Positions 8,379 through 17,480 of a stretch of DNA of 64,000 nucleotides are shown here, one piece after another (the stretch's first letter is position 1; the number at the start of each line of letters is the position of its first letter). This stretch comes from CADEFQ01 sp050249415. GTDB lineage: Bacteria; Pseudomonadota; Gammaproteobacteria; Steroidobacterales; Steroidobacteraceae. A program made the translations under genes and the position numbers. The notes below the pieces were generated by a model. It ran no database searches. It saw nothing but the letters and a program-made list of their open reading frames with translations, and was not told the origin of the DNA. The stretch lies in the NCBI GenBank assembly GCA_050249415.1, contig JBFWQO010000011.1, forward strand, positions 70,077 through 134,076, given 5' to 3'.

Positions 8379-9560
8379 TCAGTTACTGACGGCGCTGCGC
8401 TTCGACAGCAGGATCGCGAGGGCTGCCGGCGCGGCGATCAGCGCGCCGAGCAGCAGCGGCGAGCCCGCGCCGAACCGGGCGAACACCGCGCCCGAGATGA
8501 ACGGCCCGATCACCCGCCCGAGGCTGCTGCTCGTCTGGTAGGTGCCGAGCACGCTGCCGCGGTTGGCACTGCTCGCTTCCTTCGAGGCGAGGGCCGACCC
8601 CGAAGGACTGAAAGCGCCCGAACCCGCGCCCGCTATGGCGAGACCGACGAGCGCCACTTCGATGCCGGGCACCGCGGCGGCGATCATCATGCCGACGACG
8701 AATGCGGCGACACCGGCGATGGCCAGCCGGTGCTCGCCGAAGCGCGGCGCGAGCACGCGCACGAGCGCGCCCTGCATCGTCACGGGCACGATCGCGAGCG
8801 CGAACATGAGCAGCCCGACGGTGCGCGGTCCGTAGCCGAAGCGCGCGAGCGCCCAGAGCGCGAAGATCGACTCGAAGATCGCCTGCGCGATCGCGATGCA
8901 GAGCGCGGCCAGCGTCACGTAGCGCAGCCCGGGCAGGCGCCGCAGCAAGGCGAGCGGCGTGCGGCGCCCGTCCGTGACGCCCGCCATGCGCGCGCGATGC
9001 TCGGCGGTGTGGCTTTCCGGCAGGAACAGCGCGACCAGGGCGATCGCGAACAGGCTGAGCGCCATCGCGACGAGTGCCGGACGCACGAAGCTCGCGGTCG
9101 CGAGATTGTCGCCCGCGAGTATGCCGCCGATCGCCGGCCCGAGCATGAAGCCGATGCCGATGGCGGCCCCGACGGTACCGAGCGCCTTGGTGCGCTCTTC
9201 GGGCGTGCTGATATCCGAGGCGTAGGCCATCGCGGCGGAAATGTTGCCCGCCATCAGGCCGCCGAGCACGCGCGATGCGAGTACCCAGGCGATATCCGGC
9301 GCAAAGCCGAGCATCGCGTAGGACACACAGGCGCCGCTGAGGGAAAACATCAGGATCGGGCGGCGGCCGTATCGGTCGCTGAGTCGTCCCCAGACGGGCG
9401 CCGCGATCAGCTGGCACAGCGCGTGGACGCCGAGGATCGCCGTGATCAACGTGGCCGACGCCTCGAACCGCGACCCGATGTACGGGATCAGCGGCACGAT
9501 GACGCCGAAGCCGAGCACGTCGATCACGCACACGATGAACAGCGTCAGCAGTGGCTTCAA
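8379..9560 (-). CDS. MFS multidrug/tetracycline-type efflux transporter
   Basis: 393-residue major facilitator with twelve predicted membrane helices. The first helix begins at once (KPLLTLFIVCVIDVLGFGVI), and the motif-A loop GRLSDRYGRRPIL between helices 2 and 3 is clear, with DVLGFGVIVPLIPY in helix 1 as in TetA and related H+-antiporters. The best start is TTG at 9560, preceded by AGGGAG; the reading frame continues upstream into the next gene but without membrane-protein character. Probable proton-driven drug export at the inner membrane; the substrate is unknown. It starts 19 bp after the stop of the lipoprotein gene and may be the last gene of that operon. Confidence 0.85.
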   Translation of the reverse strand: MKPLLTLFIVCVIDVLGFGVIVPLIPYIGSRFEASATLITAILGVHALCQLIAAPVWGRLSDRYGRRPILMFSLSGACVSYAMLGFAPDIAWVLASRVLGGLMAGNISAAMAYASDISTPEERTKALGTVGAAIGIGFMLGPAIGGILAGDNLATASFVRPALVAMALSLFAIALVALFLPESHTAEHRARMAGVTDGRRTPLALLRRLPGLRYVTLAALCIAIAQAIFESIFALWALARFGYGPRTVGLLMFALAIVPVTMQGALVRVLAPRFGEHRLAIAGVAAFVVGMMIAAAVPGIEVALVGLAIAGAGSGAFSPSGSALASKEASSANRGSVLGTYQTSSSLGRVIGPFISGAVFARFGAGSPLLLGALIAAPAALAILLSKRSAVSN

Positions 9561-9579
9561 GCAGGGCTCCCTCGCAGTG

Positions 9580-10458
9580 TCAATGCGCCGGCACGAGCGT
9601 CGCCGGATCCGGCATGCCATCGTCCGGTGCGCGCGCGCGAGGCCGGTCGGTGACACCGCGCAGTATCGCATCGAGCATTCTCGCATCCGTCCCGGCGCTC
9701 GCCGCTGTGATCGCCCCACCCGTCCGCAGGATGACGAGCCGCAGCGAGGGCGCGACCCAGAGGCCCGCCGCACCTGCCCCGGGCAGGTGGCACAGGTCGC
9801 GGACCCGCCCCGGCGCCCCGCCCTCATCGGCGCACCCGTGGCGTGCCAGCACGCGCGCGACCCAACCGGGTCGCACGAGTTCCTCGCCGAGGTACACACC
9901 ATCGTTCGCGAGCAACTCGCCGACGCGGATCCAGTCGCCCTGCGCCGCGCGCAGGTCCGGCGCGAGCGTCGCGTCGTAGGCGCCGAGCGGGCGCCACAGG
10001 CGCTGCGACAGATAGGCCTCGTACGCAACACCCGCCGCAGCGGCAATCTGCGCGCGCTCCGGGGTCGAGTCGGCGTGCAACGGCTTGCGATCGTCCGCGA
10101 GAGCGCCCGCCAGGAGGTCGTCGATCACGCCTTGCCAGGCGCCGGCCTCGATCGGTGTCCGAAACGCCGTGCCGAGCCAATAGCGCTCGAAGACGATATG
10201 GCCGTTACGCGCGACGAGCAGCGCCGTGGCGCCGTCGCGCTCGGCGAGCATTCCTGCCGCGTTGAGCGCCGACGGGTCGATGTGGGCTTCCGTGGCGGGC
10301 AACGGCGGCATGGGCGGCGAGCGGCCGCCCGCGACCGGCACGGCAGGCACGGGCGCCTCGCGCGGCCCGCACGCCGTGACCGTGATGGCGGGCAAGCCCG
10401 CAAGCATGAGCGCCCACACGCAGATCCATCCGCGACGGCACGGGAGCGATGGGGTCAC
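9580..10458 (-). CDS. lipoprotein with degenerate serine-beta-lactamase-like domain
   Basis: 292 residues. The GTG start at 10458 overlaps the stop of the ABC gene (GTGA), indicating translational coupling. A signal stretch ends in the lipobox VTAC followed by Gly, so a lipid-anchored envelope protein is likely. Part of the sequence resembles class C beta-lactamase-like hydrolases: YEAYLSQRLWRPLGAYDA and a later GLWVAPSLRLVILRTGG, similar to the region around the third active-site motif. The SxxK nucleophile motif that should come first is not visible and the N-terminal half is short. It may be a non-catalytic relative or a diverged hydrolase. Function not assigned. Confidence 0.6.
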   Translation of the reverse strand: MTPSLPCRRGWICVWALMLAGLPAITVTACGPREAPVPAVPVAGGRSPPMPPLPATEAHIDPSALNAAGMLAERDGATALLVARNGHIVFERYWLGTAFRTPIEAGAWQGVIDDLLAGALADDRKPLHADSTPERAQIAAAAGVAYEAYLSQRLWRPLGAYDATLAPDLRAAQGDWIRVGELLANDGVYLGEELVRPGWVARVLARHGCADEGGAPGRVRDLCHLPGAGAAGLWVAPSLRLVILRTGGAITAASAGTDARMLDAILRGVTDRPRARAPDDGMPDPATLVPAH

Positions 10459-11945
10459 GCCCGCACCGGCCCGCGATAGCGCACGGCACCCTGCCGCAAC
10501 TCGATCTCGTGTGTCGCGAACGACGGCCATTCCTCGCGATGATGGGTTGCCATGACGAGGGCGGCGCCCCGGGCCGCCCGGCGCCCGAGCCGCCGCATGA
10601 GATCGGCGCGCGCCGGCGGATCGAGCCCCGCGAACGGCTCGTCGAGCAACAGCAGGTCGGGCCCCGCCATGGCCGCGCGCGCGAAGAGCACACGCCGCGC
10701 TTCGCCATAGGAGAGATCCCCGAGCGTGCGCGTGGCGAAGCGCCGTACACCGAACTCGCGCATCACCGCCAAGGCGGCCGCGCGTTCGCGCGCGGTCGCG
10801 GGTTCGGCGAGCCCGATGCTCGCGCGGGCGCCGGATTGCACCACCTCGGCAACGGCAAGATGCAGCGGATGGTCGGTCTGCAGGTGCGGTGCGACGAAGC
10901 CGACGCGCAGCTTGAAGGCTTCGAGCGCCACGCCCGGCTCGACTCCGTCGCGAAACGCCGTGCCGCCACTCGCCACCCCGTGATCACCGTACAGGGTGCG
11001 CAGCAAGGTCGTCTTGCCGGACCCGTTGCCGCCGTGCACCACCCAGCATTCGCCGGCGCGCAGCTCGAAATCCAGATCGTGCAGCACGGACGTGCCGTCG
11101 ACGTAGACGTCGGCATGCGTGAGGCGCACGAGTACGCGACCGGCCGGTCGGCGCCGCGTCGCCGGCCGCCGCGCCCCACGCGTGGCCTGCCCGCGATCAA
11201 ACCAGGCGGTGAGCGGCGCGCGCCCGATGGGCCCCCGGTACACGATGCGCCCGCGTTCGAGCACGAGCGCATGCGTCGCGGCGCGCGGCACATCACCGGC
11301 CCGATGCGCCGCGAGCACCCACGGGCGTCGCGCGCGGGCCGTACGCTCGAGCCACGCCGCGACCCGCTCCCGGTACGCCGTATCGAGTCCCGTGAACAGC
11401 TCATCGAGGAGCAACAGTTTCGGGCGTCCCGCGAGTGCGCGCGCGATCAGCACGAGGCGCCGTTCCCCGAACGACAGCGAGAGGAAGCGTCGCCGCGCGA
11501 GCCGCTCGATGTCGAGGGCCGCGAGCGCGGTGCGCACTGCGCGACGGGACGCCGCATCGGGCGGATCGAGCGGCAGATCCGTGCGAAAGTGCCCGGTCGA
11601 GACGATCCGCTCGACCGTCGCATTCCAGCCATGGCGCTGATAGCGGTCCTGCCGCTCGGGGCCGAGGTAGGCCACGTCGGCGAGTATCTCCTGTGGCGTC
11701 GTGTGCCATTCGCGCCCGAGCCGATAGCACCGGCGCCCCCGCCCGGTCGGCTTCGGCCACACCGCGCCCGCCACGAGTTTCAGCAACTGCGTCTTGCCGG
11801 CGCCGTTGGCGCCGAAGACCAGCCAGCGCTCGCCCGGCCTGATCGTCCAGTCGATGCCGCGCAGCACCGCGCGTCCCGCGCGATCGAGGTCGATCCGCGA
11901 CAGCACGACGGCCAGGTGGCGCGAGGCGCGTGCGTCAGGCCGCAT
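10455..11945 (-). CDS. ModF-like ABC protein with two ATPase domains
   Basis: 496 residues with two ABC cassettes and no membrane segments. Walker A motifs are GANGAGKT (N-half) and GGNGSGKT (C-half); the signature loops are LSFGE and LSYGE, and Walker B motifs are LLLDELFTGLD and LLLDEPFAGLD. This layout, with non-canonical signature loops, matches ModF/PhrA, a soluble tandem ATPase linked to molybdate genes in Enterobacteria; its biochemical role is unclear. The window also holds a Moco operon (32490-37700), which makes the ModF reading attractive, but no modABC is here. Coupled at both ends: its start overlaps the MBL stop, and its stop overlaps the lipoprotein start. Confidence 0.75.
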   Translation of the reverse strand: MRPDARASRHLAVVLSRIDLDRAGRAVLRGIDWTIRPGERWLVFGANGAGKTQLLKLVAGAVWPKPTGRGRRCYRLGREWHTTPQEILADVAYLGPERQDRYQRHGWNATVERIVSTGHFRTDLPLDPPDAASRRAVRTALAALDIERLARRRFLSLSFGERRLVLIARALAGRPKLLLLDELFTGLDTAYRERVAAWLERTARARRPWVLAAHRAGDVPRAATHALVLERGRIVYRGPIGRAPLTAWFDRGQATRGARRPATRRRPAGRVLVRLTHADVYVDGTSVLHDLDFELRAGECWVVHGGNGSGKTTLLRTLYGDHGVASGGTAFRDGVEPGVALEAFKLRVGFVAPHLQTDHPLHLAVAEVVQSGARASIGLAEPATARERAAALAVMREFGVRRFATRTLGDLSYGEARRVLFARAAMAGPDLLLLDEPFAGLDPPARADLMRRLGRRAARGAALVMATHHREEWPSFATHEIELRQGAVRYRGPVRA

Positions 11946-12735
11946 GCCACCGCGTCCCGCGGCGCGTCACGCGGCCGTCGCGCTCGAGCTTGATGAGATG
12001 TGCTTCGAGCGTCAGGCGCGCGAGCGCGTGGCGGTCGCGCGGCACATCCGCGTAGACGGGCGCCAGCAGCTCATCGAGCGTCGCCGCGTCGCGCGTCGCG
12101 AGCGCCGCGAGAATCTTCGCCTCGCGATGCAGGCGATGCGCGATCACGCGATCGATCTCGCCGTACGCGTCGACGATGACCCGCCCGTGCCCCGGGGCGA
12201 TGGCGCGCAACGGATAGGTCTTCAAGCGCGCGAGCGCTTCGAGGTAGGCACCCATGTCGCCATCGGGCACGAGGATCACGGGCGTGACGCCCTCGAGGAT
12301 ATGGTCGCCGGAGAACAGGTACCCCTCGCCCTCCAGCAGCCAGCACACGTGGTTCGATGCATGGCCCGGCGTGTCGATCGCGCGCAGGCGCAGTCCGCCC
12401 GCACTGAAGACCTCGTCGCGTGACGGTACCGCATCCGGCACGAAGCTCGCGTCCTGTCGCCCGTCCCCGGGCGGCGAGCGTCCGACGAGCCACGCGCCGG
12501 TGCGCGCTTTCAAGGCTGCCGCGGCGGGTGAGTGATCCGGATGCGTGTGCGTGACGAAGACGGTCTCGAGCCGTGGCGCAGCCGCGAGTATCGCCTCGAT
12601 GTGCGAGGGAATCGCCGGTCCCGGGTCGAGGACGGCCACGGGCGGGTCACCGAGCAGCCACGTATTGGTGCCCGGGCCGGTCATCATCGAGGCGTTGGGG
12701 GCGAGCAGGCGCTGCACGCCGGGTGCGGTGGACAT
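11935..12735 (-). CDS. LACTB2-like metallo-beta-lactamase-fold hydrolase
   Basis: 266 residues. The metal motif THTHPDHS (HxHxDH) is present, with further ligand positions in DTPGHASNH, SGDHILEG and a final APGHG. A C-terminal winged-helix-like segment (about residues 215-266, ALARLTLEAHLIKLERDGRV) is typical of LACTB2-type members, some of which are endoribonucleases and others thioester or lactone hydrolases. Cytoplasmic by sequence. First gene of the MBL-ABC-lipoprotein operon and divergent from the SDR gene 48 bp away. Substrate unknown. Confidence 0.85.
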   Translation of the reverse strand: MSTAPGVQRLLAPNASMMTGPGTNTWLLGDPPVAVLDPGPAIPSHIEAILAAAPRLETVFVTHTHPDHSPAAAALKARTGAWLVGRSPPGDGRQDASFVPDAVPSRDEVFSAGGLRLRAIDTPGHASNHVCWLLEGEGYLFSGDHILEGVTPVILVPDGDMGAYLEALARLKTYPLRAIAPGHGRVIVDAYGEIDRVIAHRLHREAKILAALATRDAATLDELLAPVYADVPRDRHALARLTLEAHLIKLERDGRVTRRGTRWHAA

Positions 12736-12783
12736 CGCCGCCAAGGATAGTGGCTGCCGCGGCGCAGGTGGTAGGTTTGCACC

Positions 12784-13584
12784 ATGGAATTCCACGGCAG
12801 GACGATCCTGGTCACCGGCGCCTCGGAAGGCATCGGCCGCGCGCTCGCGCTGTCGCTCGCGGTGGAGCAGCCGAATCTCGTGCTCGCTGCGCGTGCCGCG
12901 CCACGGCTCGATACACTCGCGGCGGAGTGCCGCGCGCGGGGCGCGCAGGCGCTGCCCGTCGCGGTCGACGTCACCGACCGCAGCGCCTGCGAAGCGCTCG
13001 TGGCGACCGCGGTCGCGCGGTTCGGCCGCCTCGATGTGCTCGTCGCGAACGCCGGCGGCACGATGTGGAGCCGCTTCGACGAGCTGCAGGACCTCGGCGT
13101 CTTCGAGCAGCTGCTGCGCCTCAACCTCCTCGCCAACGTGTGGCTCACGGCAGCCGCGCTGCCGCATCTCGTGCGCGTGCGCGGGCTCATCGTGCCCGTC
13201 GCCAGCGTGGCGGGCCTCACCGGCGTACCCGGGCGCACGGCGTACGCGGCATCCAAGCACGCGGTCGTCGGCTTCTATGAATCGCTGCGCATCGAGGTGG
13301 CCGACTCCGGTGTCGATGTGACGCTCGTCGCGCCCGATTTCGTGCGGAGCGAGATCCACAAACGCGCGCTCGGCCCCGACGGTCGCGCGCTCGGCACGAG
13401 CCCGCTCGACGGCCGGCGCATCATGAGCGCGGAGGACTGCGCGCGCCGCATACACCGTGCGATGGCGCGCCGGCAGCGGCTCCTGATCACGTCGCTACGC
13501 GGTCGGGCGGGCCGCGTCCTGAAGATTGTCGCCCCGCGTCTGGTCGACCGCATCGTGCGACGTGCCATGCGCACCGGTCGCTGA
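12784..13584 (+). CDS. short-chain dehydrogenase/reductase
   Basis: 266 residues of classical SDR. The NAD(P)-binding motif TGASEGIG is near residue 11, NAG near 89, and the catalytic residues are Ser in VPVASVAG and YAASK (Tyr-x-x-x-Lys). The basic C-terminal tail resembles membrane-associated SDRs of lipid metabolism such as 3-ketodihydrosphingosine reductase-like proteins (weak inference). Divergent from the MBL gene, and its 3' end overlaps the GGDEF gene on the other strand by 90 bp. Confidence 0.88.
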   Translation: MEFHGRTILVTGASEGIGRALALSLAVEQPNLVLAARAAPRLDTLAAECRARGAQALPVAVDVTDRSACEALVATAVARFGRLDVLVANAGGTMWSRFDELQDLGVFEQLLRLNLLANVWLTAAALPHLVRVRGLIVPVASVAGLTGVPGRTAYAASKHAVVGFYESLRIEVADSGVDVTLVAPDFVRSEIHKRALGPDGRALGTSPLDGRRIMSAEDCARRIHRAMARRQRLLITSLRGRAGRVLKIVAPRLVDRIVRRAMRTGR

Positions 13585-15513
13585 CGTCGCGCTCACGCGC
13601 GCAAGAACGCGTACGGCATTGCGTCCCGCGCGCTTCGCCGCGTACAGCGCCTCGTCGGCCCGCTGCAGCATCGAGCTCGGGGAATCGCCGGGCACGGACG
13701 CCGTGACACCGACACTGACCGTGATCCTGCGCCCGACCGGGCAGATATGCGACAGGTCGATGGCCTCGATGCTCTGGCGCACGCGTTCGGCCGTCGCGCG
13801 CCCCTCGTCCAGCACCGTCTCGGGCAACACGACGAGGAATTCCTCCCCGCCGAGCCGCCCGAAGAACGCCGGCTCGCGCAGTGCGTCGCGCAGCGCCTGC
13901 GCCACGATCTTCAGCACTTCGTCACCGACGGGATGCCCGTAGCGGTCGTTGATGCCCTTGAAGTGGTCGATGTCGGTGATCAGGGTCGAGCACGGCCCCG
14001 CGCCCTCGGCCGTGAGGATCACGGCGAGGCGCCCGAGCACGGCGCGCCGGTTCGGCGCGGCGGTCAGCTCGTCGGTATGCGCCAGCGTGCGCATGCGCCG
14101 GGTGGTGCGCCGCTGGTGCATCGCGAGCGTGGCGAGCAGCGCGACGAGCAGCGCCGCGAGCGCGATCGCGACCGCCTGCAGGCGGCGCACCGAGCGGCTC
14201 TGCGCGAGCGCCCGTTCGTTCTCGCGGATATCCCGCTGCAACAGCGCGTTCTCCGCTTCCTTCGACGCGGTGTCGAACTCGACGCGCAGCGTCGCGAATC
14301 GCTGGTCGATCTGGTTGCGCAGCAGCCGCTCGTTGACCTGCTTTGCGAGCGCGAGCTGCGTGTAGCCGCTCCGCCAGTCGCCGCGCGCCGCTTCCACGGC
14401 TGCGAGTTCGGCGTAGCCCGCCGCGAGCTCGCCGCGTGCCTCGCCCTTCCTGAACACCTCGATCGCGTCGCGCAGCGCCGCGACGCTTGCGTCGAGCTCT
14501 CCGGTCCCGTGCAACGCGATGCCGCGTGCGAGGTCGATCTGGGCCCTCAGGCGCGCATCCGGGGTGGAGCGCAGCAGGGCCGACGCCTGCCCGAGGAGGT
14601 CGAGCGCGCCGCGCCAGTTGCCGAGCCCGTTCTCGACGGCCGCCAGTCCGCGCAGCGCATAGGCTTCGCCGCGCCCGTAGTGGATCTCGCGATTGATCGC
14701 GAGCGATTCGGTGAACGAGCGGCGTGCTTCGGGCCATTCGCCGAGGTACTCGTGTGCCCGGCCGAGATTGTGCAGCGTGACCGCCTGCTCGCGCAGCATC
14801 TTCGCCTCGCGCTGCAGCGCGAGCGCCGACGTGTAGATGTCGCGCGCCTGCGCGTAATCGCCCATGCGGTTGTAGAGGATCGCGATGCCGTTCATCGCGG
14901 TCAGCGCGTGCGCCGGCTTGTCGAGCGTCTCGTAGAGGCCCTGCGCGCGGCGCAGGTCCGCGAGGCCGAGCGCGTACTCGCCTTGCAGCCCGAGCACGTA
15001 GCCGCGCGAATACAGCGCGTTCGCGATCATCTCGTCGTCGCGCGCATCGGAAGCGACGCGCACCGCCTGCTCGAAGAATGCGAGCGCCTGCGCGTTGTCA
15101 CCGAGCGTTTCGCGCATCTCGCCCTGGCAGCTGAGCAGGCCCGTACGCAGTCCGGGCCGCCGCGCGCGCGGCAGCAGCGCTTCGATCGCGGCGACCTGCT
15201 TTTCCATGGCGGCCTGGTCGCGCTCGGACTGGTAGTCGCACAAGAGCAGCCGCGCGCGGATCTCGAGGTCGGCATCGGGGCGGGTGCGCAGGAGCCCGAG
15301 CGCGGCCTCGGCATCCCGGCGGCTCGCGTCCGGATCCGAACGCATCGCGATGGAACCGCGCTCGACCAGCGTCGCGGCGGGATGCGGCACGCTCGCCGCA
15401 TCCGCGGCGTGGGCCGCCTGCCCCGCAGGCAGCGTCGCGACCATCGACGCGACGGCGAGCAGCGCCGTCGCCGACGCGGCCACCCGCACTGCCGACCGCC
15501 TTGTGCCCCGCAT
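13495..15513 (-). CDS. diguanylate cyclase with periplasmic TPR sensor (TPR-GGDEF)
   Basis: 672 residues from the ATG at 15513. An N-terminal signal stretch (about residues 10-37) precedes several tetratricopeptide repeats (about 45-390, for example GDYAQARDIYTSALALQ and GEWPEARRSFTESLAIN), a coiled-coil segment, one membrane helix (near 440-460), and a C-terminal GGDEF domain. The active site reads GGEEF, an active variant, with the substrate region DIDHFKGINDRYGHPVGD intact, so it should make cyclic di-GMP from two GTP in the cytoplasm. The periplasmic TPR region probably binds a protein or peptide signal (inference). Confidence 0.9.
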   Translation of the reverse strand: MRGTRRSAVRVAASATALLAVASMVATLPAGQAAHAADAASVPHPAATLVERGSIAMRSDPDASRRDAEAALGLLRTRPDADLEIRARLLLCDYQSERDQAAMEKQVAAIEALLPRARRPGLRTGLLSCQGEMRETLGDNAQALAFFEQAVRVASDARDDEMIANALYSRGYVLGLQGEYALGLADLRRAQGLYETLDKPAHALTAMNGIAILYNRMGDYAQARDIYTSALALQREAKMLREQAVTLHNLGRAHEYLGEWPEARRSFTESLAINREIHYGRGEAYALRGLAAVENGLGNWRGALDLLGQASALLRSTPDARLRAQIDLARGIALHGTGELDASVAALRDAIEVFRKGEARGELAAGYAELAAVEAARGDWRSGYTQLALAKQVNERLLRNQIDQRFATLRVEFDTASKEAENALLQRDIRENERALAQSRSVRRLQAVAIALAALLVALLATLAMHQRRTTRRMRTLAHTDELTAAPNRRAVLGRLAVILTAEGAGPCSTLITDIDHFKGINDRYGHPVGDEVLKIVAQALRDALREPAFFGRLGGEEFLVVLPETVLDEGRATAERVRQSIEAIDLSHICPVGRRITVSVGVTASVPGDSPSSMLQRADEALYAAKRAGRNAVRVLARVSATSATGAHGTSHDAVDQTRGDNLQDAARPTA

Positions 15514-15623
15514 GTCCAAGGGCGCCAATCTAACGTATGTCGGGCAGGCGCGTCGGTATTGTGCGACACCGGGTTTTATGGCAAATGGCTATCCGGCCTC
15601 GATCCGCACCCGCATGGCGTCGT

Positions 15624-15859
15624 TCATCCGCTGCACGCGTTCGTCGGGTGGATGTCGGCGAGCCGGGTCATCGCCTTGCCGGCATAGGCGAGAGCGAACC
15701 CCGGATCGGGCGCGGTGCCCACCGCGCGCGCGAGGTCGTCCTGGATCGGGATCATCTCGCCGAGCGGCCGGTCGATCGACCGATCATCCAGTCGCCGACG
15801 CGAATACGCCCGGTTGGCAGCCCGCGTTCCATCGCGATGCCGAGAATGGGCTGCCACCC
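15624..15859 (-). pseudogene. frameshifted gene fragment, family not recognised
   Basis: Two adjacent minus-strand frames read like one coding sequence after joining. The upstream frame (from 15859) gives GWQPILGIAMERGLPTGRIR and VGDWMIGRS; the downstream frame, after a shift near 15785, gives DRPLGEMIPIQDDLARAVG and TAPDPGFALAYAGKAMTRLA before the stop at 15624. Codon use is as GC-rich at third positions as in real genes. A stop lies directly upstream and no proper start is seen. It sits in a 396-bp gap between the GGDEF gene and gnd. The rest of this gap holds nothing recognisable. Protein family unknown. Confidence 0.35.
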
Positions 15860-15909
15860 TCACGGACGTCGGTGGCCGCGCATTGCGGCGTGTGGGTTAC
15901 TATCGGACG

Positions 15910-16830
15910 ATGCACCTCGGACTGATCGGACTCGGGCGCATGGGCGCCAACATGGCGCAGCGCCTCGCGCGACACGGCATCGACGTGACGGGCTACAGCC
16001 GCCCGCCACTGCCGGCGCTGCCCGACGAACCGCGTATCCGCGTCGTGCCCTCGCTCGACGACCTGCTGGCAGCCTTGCCGGCGCCGCGCATCATCTGGCT
16101 GATGGTGCCCGCGGGCGAAGCGACCGAGGAGAACATCACGGCCCTCGCGGCGCGGCTCGGCACCGGCGATCTCGTCATCGACGGCGGCAATGCGTTCTAT
16201 CGCGACTCGCAGCGCCGCGCACAGCGGCTTGCGGAACGCGGCATCGGCTTCCTCGATGCCGGCGTGTCGGGCGGCGTGTGGGGGCTCGCCGAAGGCTACG
16301 GCCTGATGGTCGGCGGCGATCGCGCGCAGTTCGAGCGCATCCTGCCGGTCGTGCGCGCCCTCGCGCCGGCGCCCGACAAGGGCTGGGTGTACTGCGGCCC
16401 GGCGGGCGCCGGTCACTACGCGAAGATGGTCCACAATGGCATCGAGTACGGGCTGATGCAGGCGTACGCCGAAGGCTTCGCGCTGCTCGATGCGCGCAAG
16501 GACTTCGCGTTGCCGCTCGGCGAGATTGCCGAAGCATGGCGCCACGGCACCGTGATCCGCTCCTGGCTGCTCGATCTCGCCGCGGGCGCGCTGCAGGACC
16601 CGGGCGCCCTCGCGCGTGTCGGCGCACGCATCGCCGACTCGGGCGAAGGGCGCTGGACTGCGCGCGAGGCGATCGATCTCGGCATCCCCGCACCGGTCAT
16701 CAGCGCGGCGCTGATGACCCGCTTCGCCTCACAGGGCGCGGGCGATTTCGGGGCGCGCCTCCTTGCCCTCGTGCGCAATGCGTTCGGCGGGCACGCGTTG
16801 CCGCCTAGGGAGCCGCCGCCGGGTCGGTGA
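15910..16830 (+). CDS. gnd: 6-phosphogluconate dehydrogenase, short (GndA/YqeC) type
   Basis: 306 residues, the length of the short decarboxylating 6-phosphogluconate dehydrogenases. The N-terminal Rossmann motif GLIGLGRMGANMAQRL is intact; substrate-site blocks DGGNAFYRDS, DAGVSGGVWGLAEGY and GHYAKMVHNGIEYGLMQAYAE are clear. It converts 6-phosphogluconate to ribulose 5-phosphate, CO2 and NAD(P)H in the cytoplasm. It is convergent with pgl (26-bp overlap), so all three oxidative pentose phosphate enzymes sit together. ATG at 15910. Confidence 0.93.
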   Translation: MHLGLIGLGRMGANMAQRLARHGIDVTGYSRPPLPALPDEPRIRVVPSLDDLLAALPAPRIIWLMVPAGEATEENITALAARLGTGDLVIDGGNAFYRDSQRRAQRLAERGIGFLDAGVSGGVWGLAEGYGLMVGGDRAQFERILPVVRALAPAPDKGWVYCGPAGAGHYAKMVHNGIEYGLMQAYAEGFALLDARKDFALPLGEIAEAWRHGTVIRSWLLDLAAGALQDPGALARVGARIADSGEGRWTAREAIDLGIPAPVISAALMTRFASQGAGDFGARLLALVRNAFGGHALPPREPPPGR

Positions 16831-17476
16831 ATACCGTGGCCTGGTCGCGCGCGACCCGGCTCGCGGCGATCGACCGGTCGCCGGCATACAACTGGCGTAT
16901 CGCGGCCTGGCGGGCGGCGCCGAGTGCGAGCCACACGATCGCCCGCGCGCGCCCGAGCGCGGGCAGGGTCAGGGTCAGGCGCCGCAGCCCGTAGCGCGGC
17001 GCGCTCACGCCGACATCGCGCGCGGCTTCCACGATCAGCCGGTCACCGACGAACAGCGACGCGGTGTGGCCATCGTCGCCGATGCCGAGATGCACGACAT
17101 CGAGGACCGGCGGGTCGCCGCAGTGCAACCGCAGCGTATCTTCATAGCGCTTGGCCGGATCATCGAGTTCGACCGGCATCGGGTGCTGCATCGACGCGGG
17201 GATGCGCTGCGCGAGCGGCGTCGCGCACCATTGCTTCCAGTTGCGTTCGTCGCTGTCGGCCGCGACGATGCGTTCGTCGACCTGGAACACGCGCACTTGC
17301 GTCCACGCGACCCCGAGTGTCGCGAGGCGAGCGAACATGTTCCACGGCGTGCGCCCACCGCTCACCGCGAAGCTCGCCACGCCGCGCGCCGCGATGGCGT
17401 CGCCGAGGCGCGCGGCAATGAACTCCGCCGCCGCCATTTCGGTTGTCGCGACATCCTCGCCGGTCACCCACCGCAT
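16805..17476 (-). CDS. pgl: 6-phosphogluconolactonase
   Basis: 223 residues. It hydrolyses 6-phosphogluconolactone to 6-phosphogluconate. Family blocks include AVSGGRTPWNMF (phosphate-binding region), VDERIVAADSDERN, and LGIGDDGHTASLF near residue 135 with the catalytic His. It begins 4 bp after the zwf stop, so it forms an operon with zwf. The length is normal for the DevB/SOL family. Confidence 0.93.
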   Translation of the reverse strand: MRWVTGEDVATTEMAAAEFIAARLGDAIAARGVASFAVSGGRTPWNMFARLATLGVAWTQVRVFQVDERIVAADSDERNWKQWCATPLAQRIPASMQHPMPVELDDPAKRYEDTLRLHCGDPPVLDVVHLGIGDDGHTASLFVGDRLIVEAARDVGVSAPRYGLRRLTLTLPALGRARAIVWLALGAARQAAIRQLYAGDRSIAASRVARDQATVFTDPAAAP

Positions 17477-17480
17477 GCGT

